Notes: generated by a model from the letters alone, not told the origin. DNA of 64,000 nucleotides from Streptomyces sp. NBC_01210 (GCF_036010325.1 NZ_CP108549.1:3906001-3970000); one strand, 5' to 3'. Numbered from the stretch's first letter, positions 16,675 through 25,691 are shown. Translations and numbers: made by a program.

Positions 16675-18324
16675 ATGCGCAGTGGAGCAAGAGTCGCCGT
16701 GGTCGGCGGCGTGTTTCTGGTGGTCGCCGGTGGCGTGGGCTACGGCGGCTACAACCTGTACAGCGGGCTGACCGGCAGTGGCGGCAAGGGCGGGACCGAC
16801 GCCAAGACCGCGTCGGCGCCGAGGAAGACCGGGCCGCCCAGCGCGGACGAGATCAACGAGACCGCCAAGGACTTCCTGGCGGCGTGGGCCGGGGGCAACG
16901 CTCCGGAAGCGGCGCAGTTGACCAACAACGCCGCCGAAGCCGAGCCGTTGCTCGCCGGGTACCGCGATCAGGCCCGTGTCTCCGCCGCCGTGATCACGCC
17001 CGGTACGCCGGTCGGCGCGAAGGTGCCGTTCACCGTCAAGGCGACGGTGACGTTCGAAGGGCAGAGCAAGCCCTGGTCGTACGCCTCCGAGCTGACCGTG
17101 GTGCGGGGGCAGACCACCGGCAGGCCGCTCGTCGACTGGGCGCCGACCGTGGTTCACCCGAAGCTGACGAAGGGCACCAGTCTCAAGACGGACCAGGCCT
17201 CGGCCCCGCCGATCAAGGCCGTCGACAGCCGTGGCCGGGAGCTGACGAAGGAGAAGTACCCGTCGCTCGGGCCCGTCCTGGACAGCCTGCGCAAGAAGTA
17301 CGGCAAGGACGCGGGCGGCACCGCCGGTGTGGAACTGGTCATCTCGTCCGCGAACGCCTCCACGCCCGACCAGACCCTGCTGACCCTGACCAAGGGCAAA
17401 GAGGGCAAGCTCACCACCACCTTGGACGCGGATGTGCAGGCAGCCGCCGAGCAGGCGGTGAAGAAGTACGCCCAGGCTTCGGTCGTCGCGGTGAAGCCGA
17501 GTACGGGTGAGATCCGGGCGATCGCCAACAACCCGGCGAGCGGCTTCAACGCGGCGGTGCAGGGCGCGCAGGCGCCCGGCTCCACGATGAAGATCGTGAG
17601 CGCGACGATGTTGATGGACAACGGAATCGTCCAGGGCCCCGGCGCCAGGGTGGAGTGTCCGCCGACCGTTTCGTGGGAGGGCGTGACGTTCGAGAATCTC
17701 AAGAAGTTCGAGATCAAGAACGGCACTCTGAAGGACAGCTTCCGCCGCTCCTGCAACACCGCATTCATCAAGGCGATCAAGCCCCTCACCAAGAAGAACA
17801 TCGCCGGCACCGCGCTGGGCGAGACCGCACGCAAGTACTTCGGCATCGGCCTCGACTGGCAGACGGGCATCGCCACCGTCGACGGCAGTGTGCCCGAGTC
17901 GGCGGGTGCGGAGACCGCGGCCTCGTACATCGGACAGGGCAAGGTCACGATGAACGCGCTCAACATGGCATCCATCACCGCCACCGCGAAGAGCGGCGGC
18001 TTCCACCAGCCGGTGATCGTCCCGCAGTCCCTCGACCACCGTGAACTGGCCACCGCGGAGCCGTTGCCCGGCTCCATCGCGAGTGCCCTGCGCGAGATGA
18101 TGAGCGCCACCGCGCAGTACGGCACGGGCCAGGCCGCGATGGCCGGGGTCCGCGGTGACAAGGGCGCCAAGACCGGCTCGGCGGAGGTCGATGGTCAGGG
18201 CAAGTCCAACAGCTGGTTCACCGGATACGCCGACGATCTGGCGGCGGCCGCGGTCGTGCAGTCCGGCGGGCACGGCGGCGACGCGGCAGGCCCGGTGGTC
18301 GCCTCGGTGCTGCAGGCCCGCTGA
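16675..18324 (+). CDS. Class B penicillin-binding protein (transpeptidase)
   Basis: 549 aa. ATG 16,675 has GGGGGAGGGG upstream. One N-terminal membrane anchor (about 8-30), a short Gly/Lys linker, an NTF2-like MecA_N domain (about 55-160: KDFLAAWAGGNAPEAAQLTN...), a dimerisation-like region and a transpeptidase domain. Active-site motifs are STMK (Ser at about 303), SCN (about 359-361) and KTG (about 499-501). The enzyme cross-links peptidoglycan stem peptides outside the membrane. Streptomyces have several such non-essential class B proteins. It stands alone, 283 bp after the HATPase gene, and is followed by the YbaK-type gene. Confidence 0.9.
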   Translation: MRSGARVAVVGGVFLVVAGGVGYGGYNLYSGLTGSGGKGGTDAKTASAPRKTGPPSADEINETAKDFLAAWAGGNAPEAAQLTNNAAEAEPLLAGYRDQARVSAAVITPGTPVGAKVPFTVKATVTFEGQSKPWSYASELTVVRGQTTGRPLVDWAPTVVHPKLTKGTSLKTDQASAPPIKAVDSRGRELTKEKYPSLGPVLDSLRKKYGKDAGGTAGVELVISSANASTPDQTLLTLTKGKEGKLTTTLDADVQAAAEQAVKKYAQASVVAVKPSTGEIRAIANNPASGFNAAVQGAQAPGSTMKIVSATMLMDNGIVQGPGARVECPPTVSWEGVTFENLKKFEIKNGTLKDSFRRSCNTAFIKAIKPLTKKNIAGTALGETARKYFGIGLDWQTGIATVDGSVPESAGAETAASYIGQGKVTMNALNMASITATAKSGGFHQPVIVPQSLDHRELATAEPLPGSIASALREMMSATAQYGTGQAAMAGVRGDKGAKTGSAEVDGQGKSNSWFTGYADDLAAAAVVQSGGHGGDAAGPVVASVLQAR

Positions 18325-18386
18325 TCCGCCGGCCCACCGGAAAAGCAGCTCGCATGGCCCGTACAGCTACCGCTAGCGTGCGGGCC

Positions 18387-18875
18387 ATGAGCACTCACCA
18401 CACCGACGCGCACCCCCGTTTCGCCGAGGCTCTGCGCGAGCTGGGGCTCGAGGTCCCGGTCCGCCGCTTCCCCGACGCGACCCGCACCGCCGCCGAGGCG
18501 GCCGCCGCGATCGGCTGTGACGTCAGCGAGATCGTCAAGTCGCTGATCTTCGAGGCGGATGGAGTGCCGGTCCTGGTGCTGATGGACGGCTCCTCGCGGG
18601 TGGACGTCGAGCGCGTACGGCAGGAGCTGGGCGCCGAGTCCGTCAAGCGGGCCGGCGCCGATCTCGTCCGGGAGACCACCGGCTACGCGATCGGCGGCGT
18701 ACCGCCCTTCGGCCACGCCACCAGGACCCGGGTGCTGGCCGACCGCGCACTGCTCGACCACGCCGTGGTGTGGGCAGCGGCCGGGACCCCGCACGCGGTC
18801 TTCCCGCTCGATCCCAAGGCGCTGATCGCGCACGCGGGCGGCGCGCTCGTGGACGTGCGCGAGCGCACGGCGTGA
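18387..18875 (+). CDS. YbaK/ProX-type aminoacyl-tRNA deacylase
   Basis: 162 aa from ATG 18,387. The family pattern is clear: DVSEIVKSLIFEADGVPVLV (with the conserved Lys), then GYAIGGVPPFGH, and WAAAGTPHAVFPLDPKAL. Members hydrolyse mischarged tRNAs such as Cys- or Ala-tRNA(Pro) in the cytoplasm. The stop codon overlaps the GTG start of the EamA gene (GTGA), so the two were one transcription unit before the mobile element split EamA. Start choice is by family length; the ribosome site is weak. Confidence 0.9.
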   Translation: MSTHHTDAHPRFAEALRELGLEVPVRRFPDATRTAAEAAAAIGCDVSEIVKSLIFEADGVPVLVLMDGSSRVDVERVRQELGAESVKRAGADLVRETTGYAIGGVPPFGHATRTRVLADRALLDHAVVWAAAGTPHAVFPLDPKALIAHAGGALVDVRERTA

Positions 18876-19618
18876 CGGTTCTCGTCGCCACGGCGGTCCT
18901 GATAGCCGCGGTCACGCATGCCTCGTGGAATGCCCTTGCCCACACCATCAGAGATCAGCTGGTCGCCTTCACACTGATTGCCGGCGGCGGCACGGTGATC
19001 GGGGCCGTGCTCGCCTGCTTCTCCCCGCTGCCCGAGGCCGCCGCCTGGCCGTATCTGATCGCCTCCGCGCTGCTCCACATCGGCTACCAGGCGCTGCTGA
19101 TGCGGTCGTTCACTCTGGGCGACTTCGGCCAGATGTATCCGATCGCCCGGGGTACCGCGCCGCTGGTGGTGACCGTACTCGCGGCGCTGTTCGTCGGCGA
19201 GAGCCTCAACGGCTGGCAGCTGGCGGGCGTGGCGATCGCCTCGGCGGGCCTGGTGGGCGTCGCCCTGTGGGGCATCAGGGGCTCGGAGGCCCGTCCGCAC
19301 TGGCCGGCGCTGCTGGCCGCGCTGGCGACCGGTCTGTCCATCGCCGCGTACACGGTGGTCGACGGTGTCGGCGTACGCGCCTCGGGCACGCCCCTCGGCT
19401 ATATCGCCTGGCTGATGATCCTGGAGGGGGCGCTGATCCCGGCATACACGCTGTACGTCCACCGGGGCGGCCTGCTCGCCCAGCTGCGCCCGTACGCGGG
19501 CGGGCTCCTCGGCGCATTGCTTTCGGTATCGGCCTACGGACTGGTGCTGTGGGCGCAGACCAAGGCGCCGCTCGCTCCGATCGCGGCACTGCGCGAGTCG
19601 TCAATCATCCGTTGTTAA
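18872..19618 (+). pseudogene. EamA/DMT transporter, 5' fragment split by the integrative element
   Basis: Encodes residues 1-246 of a ten-helix drug/metabolite transporter (THASWNALAHTIRDQLVAFT near the start, an EamA repeat at about 5-130 and a second at about 145-246), then three element-derived codons (Cys near the end) and a stop. The coding sequence breaks after codons for RESSII at 19,609 and resumes at 28,685 with VGAAIGALFFKERFG. Joined, the two parts give about 282 aa, the normal family length. The fragment lacks the final conserved helix and probably gives no working transporter. Confidence 0.9.
19601..19609. repeat. attL core of the integrative element
   Basis: TCAATCATC at the left junction matches TCGATCATC at the right junction (28,676-28,684), eight of nine bases, with ATCATC identical. 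Flanking sequence switches here from EamA codons to element DNA, 22 bp before the recombinase start, the usual attP position for large serine integrases. Confidence 0.8.
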
Positions 19619-19631
19619 TACAGTAATTGGC

Positions 19632-21077
19632 ATGAGCCGATCCAAGAGCAACAGGATGAGCATCGTCCCCGGCGAGGGTGCGGCAATCTACTGCCGGATC
19701 TCGCACACGAAGGACGAGGACCAGACCGGCGTAGACCGCCAGGAACGCATCTGCCGGGAGATCGCCGAGCGATTGCAGCTCCGTGTCGACGCTGCGCACG
19801 TGTTCGTGGACAACAACCGCTCAGCATGGCAGCGCAATCGCACGCGACCAGGATGGAATGATCTTCTCTCGGCCATGGGCGAAGGCGAGATCCGGCATGT
19901 GATCGTCTACCACCCGGATCGGCTCATGCGGCAGCCGAAGGATCTCGAAGAACTTCTCTCCATCGCCGACGACAAACGTGTGTTGCTCCACGGCGAGGCG
20001 AACCGGCGCGATCTCTCCGACCCGGACGACCGTTTCATCCTGCGTATTGAGGTGGCACACGCGTGCCGCTCTTCGGATGACACCTCCCGACGACTCAAGG
20101 ACGCACTGGCGGAGAAGGCCAGGGGAGGCAACCCGCACATCGGCAACCGCCCTTACGGCTACACCAAGAACGGACGGGCGATCGTGGAGGAGGAAGCGAA
20201 GATAGTTCGTGAGGTCTTCCGTCGTTACCTCGATGGGGAGAGTCCCACTGCAATCGCCCAAGATCTCCACGCACGCAAGATCCCGACTTCTAAGGGCAAA
20301 CGCTGGGAGCCGGAAAACGTGCGCAACCTTCTCTCGTCGAACTACGTAGCAGGTGTCCGTATTCACCGAGGTGAAGAGGTGGGAGTCGGTACCTGGCCCG
20401 CCATCATCGATCGTGGACAGTGGGATGAGGTGCAGCAGCACCGGAAGCACCGGGCTGCGCGTATCGAGAAGGAGCGCAAGCGACCCAATCGCTACTACCT
20501 CCTGCGAGGAGTGGCCACGTGCACGTGCGGCATGCGCATGGCTGGCACGAACGGCAGGTACGCGTATTACCGATGCACTCGCGCGGCACTCAACGGCGAG
20601 CAGAAGTGCGGGCGTTCCGTCTCAGCGGGGCCGTTGGAGGCTTTCATCCGCGATGTGTCCATCAAGGTTCTAAAGGAGCTTGATGTGTCCGGCCGGGAGC
20701 CCGCCAGCACAGCGCGCTCCGATGCTGATGTACTCGCGGAGGAAAAAGATCAGCAGAGGCTGAAGGAGCTCAACCAGATGTGGCTGAGTGACGATGACTT
20801 CACGACGGCCGAGTACCAAGCGATGCGCGCCGATGTTGTAAAGCGGATCAAGGAGCGTCAGCGCAAGACCGTACAACGTCCGGTCGCCGTCCTCGAAGGC
20901 ATCGTGGGACCTAACGCCGGTAAAAACTGGAAGGAGTTGGAGAAAGCGGAAGACTTCGGCCGGATGAACGCCATCTACCGCTTCCTGTTCGCCGCCGTCG
21001 TAGTGCATCCCGCGATCACAAAAGGCCGAGGGTTCGACACTGATCGAGTGGAGATCAGGCCGAACCCTCTGGACTAG
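19632..21077 (+). CDS. Large serine recombinase (integrase)
   Basis: 481 aa. The catalytic domain begins with AAIYCRISHTKDED (nucleophile Ser about 24) and has VIVYHPDRLMRQPKDLEELL, the resolvase/invertase core. The recombinase domain (about 170-260) includes GGNPHIGNRPYGYTKNG and PENVRNLLSSNYVAGVR. A zinc ribbon follows (CTCGMRMAGTNGRYAYYRC, about 298-316) and a coiled-coil-like helix (about 370-420). The enzyme joins attP and attB through a covalent Ser-DNA intermediate. Its start is adjacent to attL. Two Met codons are possible (19,632 and 19,656), and neither has a strong ribosome site. It overlaps the opposing 43-aa gene by 4 bp. Confidence 0.93.
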   Translation: MSRSKSNRMSIVPGEGAAIYCRISHTKDEDQTGVDRQERICREIAERLQLRVDAAHVFVDNNRSAWQRNRTRPGWNDLLSAMGEGEIRHVIVYHPDRLMRQPKDLEELLSIADDKRVLLHGEANRRDLSDPDDRFILRIEVAHACRSSDDTSRRLKDALAEKARGGNPHIGNRPYGYTKNGRAIVEEEAKIVREVFRRYLDGESPTAIAQDLHARKIPTSKGKRWEPENVRNLLSSNYVAGVRIHRGEEVGVGTWPAIIDRGQWDEVQQHRKHRAARIEKERKRPNRYYLLRGVATCTCGMRMAGTNGRYAYYRCTRAALNGEQKCGRSVSAGPLEAFIRDVSIKVLKELDVSGREPASTARSDADVLAEEKDQQRLKELNQMWLSDDDFTTAEYQAMRADVVKRIKERQRKTVQRPVAVLEGIVGPNAGKNWKELEKAEDFGRMNAIYRFLFAAVVVHPAITKGRGFDTDRVEIRPNPLD

Positions 21078-21205
21078 CGATCGTGAGGAGCAGGGCCGAG
21101 GAGCCGCGCCAGACGGGCAGCGCTCTTCGGCCCTATCCGTTTCGGGAACTTCGCCGCCTCACGCTGCACCGCTCGTTCCCATTTCTCGGGATCACGACGT
21201 GTCAT
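21074..21205 (-). CDS. 43-aa basic protein downstream of Rep
   Basis: A short frame, MTRRDPEKWERAVQREAAKF followed by PKRIGPKSAARLARLLGPAP, starts on the stop of the Rep gene (TGATGA overlap) and ends 4 bp inside the recombinase gene on the other strand. It is Arg/Lys-rich and looks helical. The tight coupling and regular codon use support a real gene, but I do not recognise the family. A role as a small DNA-binding or recombination-directionality factor is possible and untested. Confidence 0.5.
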   Translation of the reverse strand: MTRRDPEKWERAVQREAAKFPKRIGPKSAARLARLLGPAPHDR

Positions 21206-22605
21206 CACATCGCCCCCAGTTCCTCGCGGGCGATCTCTCGGTTTCGGGCGAGGTCTTCAGCGACCCCGGCGGCGACAAGTGCCGCTCCTGGCGTGTGGCC
21301 GGAGCCGATGTAGCGCCAGTGGGCGTCGGTGATGGTGTCGGAGTCGTCGGGGAGTTGGGTTCCGGCGGCGGTGCGTTCGTGGTCGGCGCGTTCGGCGCGC
21401 AGGGTGGCGTAGGTGGTGGAGTAGGCACGGGATTTGGTGAGGATGTGGCCGCGGTAGCCGAGGGTGTGGGCCCAGTCGCGGAGCCGCAGGTGCTCGAATT
21501 CGGGGAGGCCGCCGAGGCGCCAGCAGGCGCGCATGAGGGATCGCAGGTGCGGTGAGACGGGAGCGGTTTCGATGTCGTCAGGGCAGGTCAGTCGGTGGTC
21601 GTTGCCGGCGGCTGTGTCGGCCGCTCCCTTGGTGACGTACTTGGCGACGTATGCGGCGACGGCGTCATCTGCGAGCCCTTCACTGTCGCCGAAGGCGCGC
21701 AGCGGTCGGGCGTCGAGTTGGGCTCCCCACCGCAGGATGTGTTCGCCGATGGCCGAGCTGTAGGGGCTCTGGACCGTCACGGCCCGCGCGGCAGCGTGTA
21801 CGGCAGCGGTCAGCGCGTCAGCGGTCGCCCAGGGCGGCGGAGGGTCGTGGGGACCGGTTGGGCCGTCCAGGCGCACGACGGCGTGGAGGTGGATGGCCGC
21901 GCGTCGTTGGTATTCGGCGACCTTGGCGAAGGAGAGCCGGGCATGGTGGGGGAATTGGGTCTGGACGATTCCGGCGGACGAGGCCAGCGCACGGCGGACG
22001 CCACGGGCGAAGCGCGCCCACAGCTCGCCGGTGTGGGCGTGCCACAGGACATGGCCCGGGTAGTCGTAGCAGTCGGGGCACAGCGGCTGTCCGACAAGAG
22101 GGTCTGTGTCGGTGTGACGGGCGGGGCAGCCTAGGGACCGGCCGTGTTCGCAGTGCCCGGCATCGCGGCGGGGGCGGCAGCGCTCCGTCCCAGTCGTGAT
22201 GTGGTGGACGGGGCCGAAGCCTGGTGCGGTGAGGGTGACGAAGAGCCGGGGATGTTCGCGGACGTCGTCGGGGACGGTCTTGCCGCCGACGAGTCCGGCG
22301 CGAACCAGGTGGAAGGTGTCTCCCGCGTGGAGGCGGGAGCAGGGCGCGCAGACGGTGGCGCGCCGGTTGCGGCAGCGGACCAGGAGGCGTTCGCCCGGTT
22401 CTGCGGTCGTGTCGTAGTGGTGCAGGATCTCGGCGCTGTGAGCGTCTCGGATGGTGGTTGCGCCGGTGAGATGGATCGGGTGGGCGCAGCCGCCGGTGGC
22501 GGTGATCTGTTCGAGCCAGCGGGCGAACTGGGGGTGCTGTGCGAGGCGGATGGCGTCTTGGTCTGCTTCGGTGAGCTGACGCAGACGCGCCGCGCGGTCG
22601 AGCAC
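21205..22605 (-). CDS. RepSA-like rolling-circle replication initiator
   Basis: 466 aa from GTG 22,605. Zinc-type clusters (CAPCSRLHAGD, CPDCYDYPG) precede an HUH-like motif, AIHLHAVVRLDG, and AAYVAKYVTKGA with the paired Tyr/Lys typical of rolling-circle initiators. WLEQITATGGCAHPIHLTG near the start is characteristic of actinomycete RepSA proteins. It nicks the double-strand origin to begin element replication after excision. No ribosome site precedes GTG 22,605; similar-looking codons continue upstream to an AAGGAAG, so translation may begin earlier from a non-standard codon. Upstream genes run in the same direction. Confidence 0.85.
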   Translation of the reverse strand: MLDRAARLRQLTEADQDAIRLAQHPQFARWLEQITATGGCAHPIHLTGATTIRDAHSAEILHHYDTTAEPGERLLVRCRNRRATVCAPCSRLHAGDTFHLVRAGLVGGKTVPDDVREHPRLFVTLTAPGFGPVHHITTGTERCRPRRDAGHCEHGRSLGCPARHTDTDPLVGQPLCPDCYDYPGHVLWHAHTGELWARFARGVRRALASSAGIVQTQFPHHARLSFAKVAEYQRRAAIHLHAVVRLDGPTGPHDPPPPWATADALTAAVHAAARAVTVQSPYSSAIGEHILRWGAQLDARPLRAFGDSEGLADDAVAAYVAKYVTKGAADTAAGNDHRLTCPDDIETAPVSPHLRSLMRACWRLGGLPEFEHLRLRDWAHTLGYRGHILTKSRAYSTTYATLRAERADHERTAAGTQLPDDSDTITDAHWRYIGSGHTPGAALVAAGVAEDLARNREIAREELGAM

Positions 22606-22745
22606 GGCGCGTCTGTCAGCCGAGGTGATCTCGGCGGTGATGGTGGGGACCTTCCTTGTTGGGCCGCCGAGGCGGCACGGACGGTGGATGGGTGGGCTGT
22701 GTCCATGGCGATCACTCCCTGTGGGTTGTGTGGTGGTTGGTCGGG

Positions 22746-22859
22746 TCAGCGGATGGTTCCGGTGCCCCGGCAGCAGCGGCAGCGCCGCCGGTGTCCGGTG
22801 CGGGTCTTGCGGTAGCGCTCGCCCTTGCAGACGGGGCAGCGCACGCGGCGCATCGGCAT
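22746..22859 (-). CDS. 37-aa zinc-knuckle peptide
   Basis: ATG 22,859 is preceded by CAGGGAGCTCT. The peptide MPMRRVRCPVCKGERYRKTR ends with HRRRCRCCRGTGTIR. Two CxxC-type pairs (CPVC and CRCC) and high Arg content suggest a small zinc-binding, nucleic-acid-binding protein. Such peptides are common between traB and rep in AICEs. Function not known. Confidence 0.7.
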   Translation of the reverse strand: MPMRRVRCPVCKGERYRKTRTGHRRRCRCCRGTGTIR

Positions 22860-22870
22860 AGAGCTCCCTG

Positions 22871-23065
22871 TCAGGTGTGGGTGAATCCGGAGAAGATCCA
22901 GGTCACGAGGCTGTCCACGGTGAAGATGACCGGGGCCTGGCCGAGGTAGAGCCCGAAGAGGCCGATCATGACCGCCTCCCACGCCTTCACATCGCGGGAG
23001 CGGACCAGGAGAATGGCGATGATCCCGAAGATCAGGGCGAAAGGGATGGCTGCTTCCTCGGTCAT
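22871..23065 (-). CDS. SpdB-like small membrane protein
   Basis: 64 aa. Two hydrophobic segments, IPFALIFGIIAILLVRSRDV and VMIGLFGLYLGQAPVIF, separated by a short polar turn. Its ATG overlaps the stop of the TraB gene (ATGA), so it is translated with the translocase. Small membrane proteins in this position in Streptomyces plasmids (Spd) promote intramycelial plasmid spreading; the assignment is by context and topology. Confidence 0.75.
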   Translation of the reverse strand: MTEEAAIPFALIFGIIAILLVRSRDVKAWEAVMIGLFGLYLGQAPVIFTVDSLVTWIFSGFTHT

Positions 23066-24366
23066 GCTGAATCACCTCCCGCCAGGGCGCTCAAGGCATG
23101 GGTCACGCCGGGGAGTTCGGGAGTGATGGCCGCGCACTTGATCGCCGTACTCGCCGCTTCCTCGGTCGATGTCAGGTGTGACCGGGCGCGTCCCCAGCCG
23201 CCATCGGGCCCGGTGCACACCGCGACACCCTTCTCCTCCGCAGTGATCGACTGAGCCACGATCACCGCGTCCTTGTTGAGATCGCCCAGCGTCATCTCAG
23301 CCGTCCCGGGATCATTCACGCGATGGCAGATCCTTCCCGCCAGCTGAGCCCGCAGCGCGGTGACCCCGGGGCCAAGCTCGGAGCCGACGCGCTGCCCTGC
23401 GACCACCAGGTGCATGCCGAGCGCCGCACCGAGCTGCGCCAGCCGCAGGAGCAACGTCGAGCACTGTTCCGCCTCTGCCTTGCTCTCGCGCGTCCCGTCG
23501 GAGAGGTACAGCTCCGCCAGTTCGTCGACGATCACCACGACCGGCACGGGACGCAGCTTGTCGGGGAGTTCCCAGACGGAGCGGACTCCCGCCGACCGGC
23601 ACACCCGCATGCGCTCTTGCATGTCGATGACGAGCGCACCGAGGACCGCGACCGCCTCACGCCGCGAGGTGGTGAGCGCGCTCAACCGCCCGGCGAAGAG
23701 ACCGAGTTCCATGCCGCCCTTGCAGTCAATGCCGACCAGGGCGACACGCTGGGGTGCAAGCTGAGTGATGAGCCGGGCGAGCAGAGTGGATTTCCCGGAC
23801 CGTGTGGCACCCACGATCAGCCAGTGGGGCACCAACATCAGATCGATCACCCACGCACGTCCGCTCTCCACAACTCCGATGACGGCGGACAGCAGGGAGA
23901 CGGGTGCCGAAGCCAGGCCAGGGCGTTCCAGCGGATCACTGCCCGTGGCGGTCAGGAGTACGAGCCCGCGTTCCGGCGAGGTGACGCGAACCGCGTGGAC
24001 CCTCCACGCGTGGGCGAACGCATCAGCCGCCGCCATGTAGGTGGCCGGGGTCTGGCCCGCGTGCAGCCGCACGAGCACGGTCAGGCCGAAGCACGTCGCG
24101 CGCGGGAACGAGATGCGCGGAGGGATGGGCCGTAGCGGCTCGCCCTTGACGACCAGGTCGCCGAGGAGCCCACGCGACGGACGCCGGGACACGGCCAGGT
24201 CGTTGAGCACCGCGACTCTGCGCCAGGTGAACAACACCCGGCAGGCGGCCACCGGGTACCCCGCGAGATACCAGTGCCAGGCGGGGCGGTTTCGGCGCAG
24301 CAGATCGCCGACCACGAGTACCCAGGCGAGCGCCGCCAGCCCGAAGGCGAGCAGGATCGCACTCAT
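23062..24366 (-). CDS. TraB/TraSA-type FtsK-SpoIIIE DNA translocase
   Basis: 434 aa. An N-terminal membrane helix (about 3-22) precedes a soluble FtsK-type motor. Walker A is GATRSGKSTLLARLI, Walker B VVVIVDELAELYL, then LGMHLVVAGQRVGSELGPGV and GRICHRVNDPGTAEMTLGD, all typical of TraB/TraSA. A single TraB hexamer transfers double-stranded element DNA between hyphae, recognising short clt repeats by its C-terminus. The ATG at 24,366 overlaps the upstream stop; a GTG three bases earlier is equally possible. It lies in a coupled operon with the SCO3933-type gene and the SpdB-like gene, under the GntR operators at 24,753-24,827. Confidence 0.92.
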   Translation of the reverse strand: MSAILLAFGLAALAWVLVVGDLLRRNRPAWHWYLAGYPVAACRVLFTWRRVAVLNDLAVSRRPSRGLLGDLVVKGEPLRPIPPRISFPRATCFGLTVLVRLHAGQTPATYMAAADAFAHAWRVHAVRVTSPERGLVLLTATGSDPLERPGLASAPVSLLSAVIGVVESGRAWVIDLMLVPHWLIVGATRSGKSTLLARLITQLAPQRVALVGIDCKGGMELGLFAGRLSALTTSRREAVAVLGALVIDMQERMRVCRSAGVRSVWELPDKLRPVPVVVIVDELAELYLSDGTRESKAEAEQCSTLLLRLAQLGAALGMHLVVAGQRVGSELGPGVTALRAQLAGRICHRVNDPGTAEMTLGDLNKDAVIVAQSITAEEKGVAVCTGPDGGWGRARSHLTSTEEAASTAIKCAAITPELPGVTHALSALAGGDSA

Positions 24367-24707
24367 CACGCACCACCAGCCTTCGCGGAGGTGCCGTGCA
24401 CGGGTGTGATAGCAGCAGCACGGAAGCTGATTCCGTGCCGGTCGCCCATCGCCCAGGCGAATGCCTCCAGGCCGGTTACCCGTACCTCTGTCCCCTCGGT
24501 GATGCCCTTCGGCTGACCGGTCACCGAAATCTCGATCACCGAGACCCGGCGGCCCTCCTGACGGACCATGACGGCCACGGTGTAGATCGTGTTGCCCTCC
24601 CGGTCCTTCTTAACCTCCTTCGTCTCGAAGTTGCTGACCTTCGCTTCCGGCTCGACAGCGCACCGCAGTACGCCGAGCCGGGATGTGTCCACAGGTATGG
24701 ACTGCAT
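24366..24707 (-). CDS. SCO3933-type small regulatory protein
   Basis: 113 aa from ATG 24,707, chosen because AAGGAGG lies 10 bp upstream; the longer frame from 24,758 would cross the operator. It begins MQSIPVDTSRLGVLRC, a recognisable start for the family found directly upstream of AICE traB genes, and has EGTEVRVTGLEAFAWAMGDR (OB-fold-like texture) near the end. The function in transfer is not established. The stop overlaps the traB start. Confidence 0.75.
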   Translation of the reverse strand: MQSIPVDTSRLGVLRCAVEPEAKVSNFETKEVKKDREGNTIYTVAVMVRQEGRRVSVIEISVTGQPKGITEGTEVRVTGLEAFAWAMGDRHGISFRAAAITPVHGTSAKAGGA

Positions 24708-24752
24708 GGGTTGTTGGCCTCCTTGGCCGTTCACGACGCCAGGCGATCCTGT

Positions 24753-24827
24753 CGTCACTCGTCCTTACGAGTTATAACCATGCATGTCTTGACGTGAGAA
24801 CGCAAGCACTTATGCTGACGAGTGACG
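24753..24827. promoter_or_regulatory. Divergent promoter with paired GntR operators
   Basis: CGTCACTCGTC (24,753-24,763) and GACGAGTGACG (24,817-24,827) are perfect inverted complements. A further ACTCGT-N4-ACGAGT palindrome spans 24,757-24,772, and GTTATAAC lies at 24,771-24,778. TTGACG (24,789-24,794) and TATGCT (24,811-24,816), 16 bp apart, form a promoter towards the GntR gene, with an operator overlapping its transcription start. This is the layout of a KorSA-type switch controlling both itself and the leftward transfer operon. Confidence 0.65.
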
Positions 24828-24887
24828 TAACACGACGGGCGTCATCCGCCCGCATCCCGCCCCGTCCACACGCGGAAGGCCACAGAC

Positions 24888-25664
24888 ATGGCAGGCATCG
24901 AGCGCCCCGGACCGCTGTACCAGCAGGTCGCAGCCGCCATCAGGCAAGGCATCGCGGACGGCGAGTTCCCGCCCGGCAGCCCGCTCCCCTCGGAGGCGCA
25001 GCTCATCGAGCGCTACGAAGTCAGCCGCCCCACCGTCCGCAACGCCATTGCGGCACTGCGCTCGGAAGGGCTCATCGAAGTCCGGCACGGGAAAGGCAGC
25101 TTCGTGAGGGGGACGCTCACGCCGCCCCTGGTCATCGATCGGACCATTGCCCGAAGCGGCAAGACGTTCACACCGGGCGGCCCTGCTTGGGGCGAGATGC
25201 ACGCGCCGACCGTCTACCGCACCAAGGCCACGGAGGCGACCGGCCCTCTCCTCAAGCTCGACGAGGGCGAAGCACTCTTCGGCGTTGACCGCGTGCTGAT
25301 CGATCCGACGAGCGGAGCCCGCGCGCTGCACCGCCTGCTGATCCCGTTCGCCACGGCCGACGAGGCGCCGCTACTCGCCGAAAAGCCGGACGCCCCGCTT
25401 GGGGGCATCTACACGGCACTCACCGCAGCCGGGCACAAACTCACCTGGTCCGAGACCGTACAAGCGCGCATGCCGCAGGCCGACGAGCGCAGCGCCCTGG
25501 AGCTGCCCGACGCCACACCGGTCATCCACACCGTGCGCGTCACCCACGGCACCGACCACGAGCCCCTGATCCTCGAAGAGCTGCGCGCCAGCGGCATTCA
25601 GGCCCGAGTGTCCTACCGCATCACCGCCGACAGCCCCCGCGCGCTCAGCGCCGTCCGCAGCTGA
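24888..25664 (+). CDS. KorSA-like GntR/UTRA repressor
   Basis: 258 aa. The N-terminal winged helix (about 8-75) reads GPLYQQVAAAIRQGIADGEF, PSEAQLIERYEVSRPTVRNA and RHGKGSFVRG, standard for the GntR family. A UTRA-type effector domain fills about 85-250, with PVIHTVRVTHGTDHEPLILE and an ARVSYRITAD end. In pSAM2 the equivalent GntR protein KorSA represses its own gene and the activator of replication and transfer. Divergence from the transfer operon and the operators in the 180-bp gap support the same job here. Confidence 0.88.
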   Translation: MAGIERPGPLYQQVAAAIRQGIADGEFPPGSPLPSEAQLIERYEVSRPTVRNAIAALRSEGLIEVRHGKGSFVRGTLTPPLVIDRTIARSGKTFTPGGPAWGEMHAPTVYRTKATEATGPLLKLDEGEALFGVDRVLIDPTSGARALHRLLIPFATADEAPLLAEKPDAPLGGIYTALTAAGHKLTWSETVQARMPQADERSALELPDATPVIHTVRVTHGTDHEPLILEELRASGIQARVSYRITADSPRALSAVRS

Positions 25665-25691
25665 GAGGCCGGAGATCGGTCCAAACCCTCT

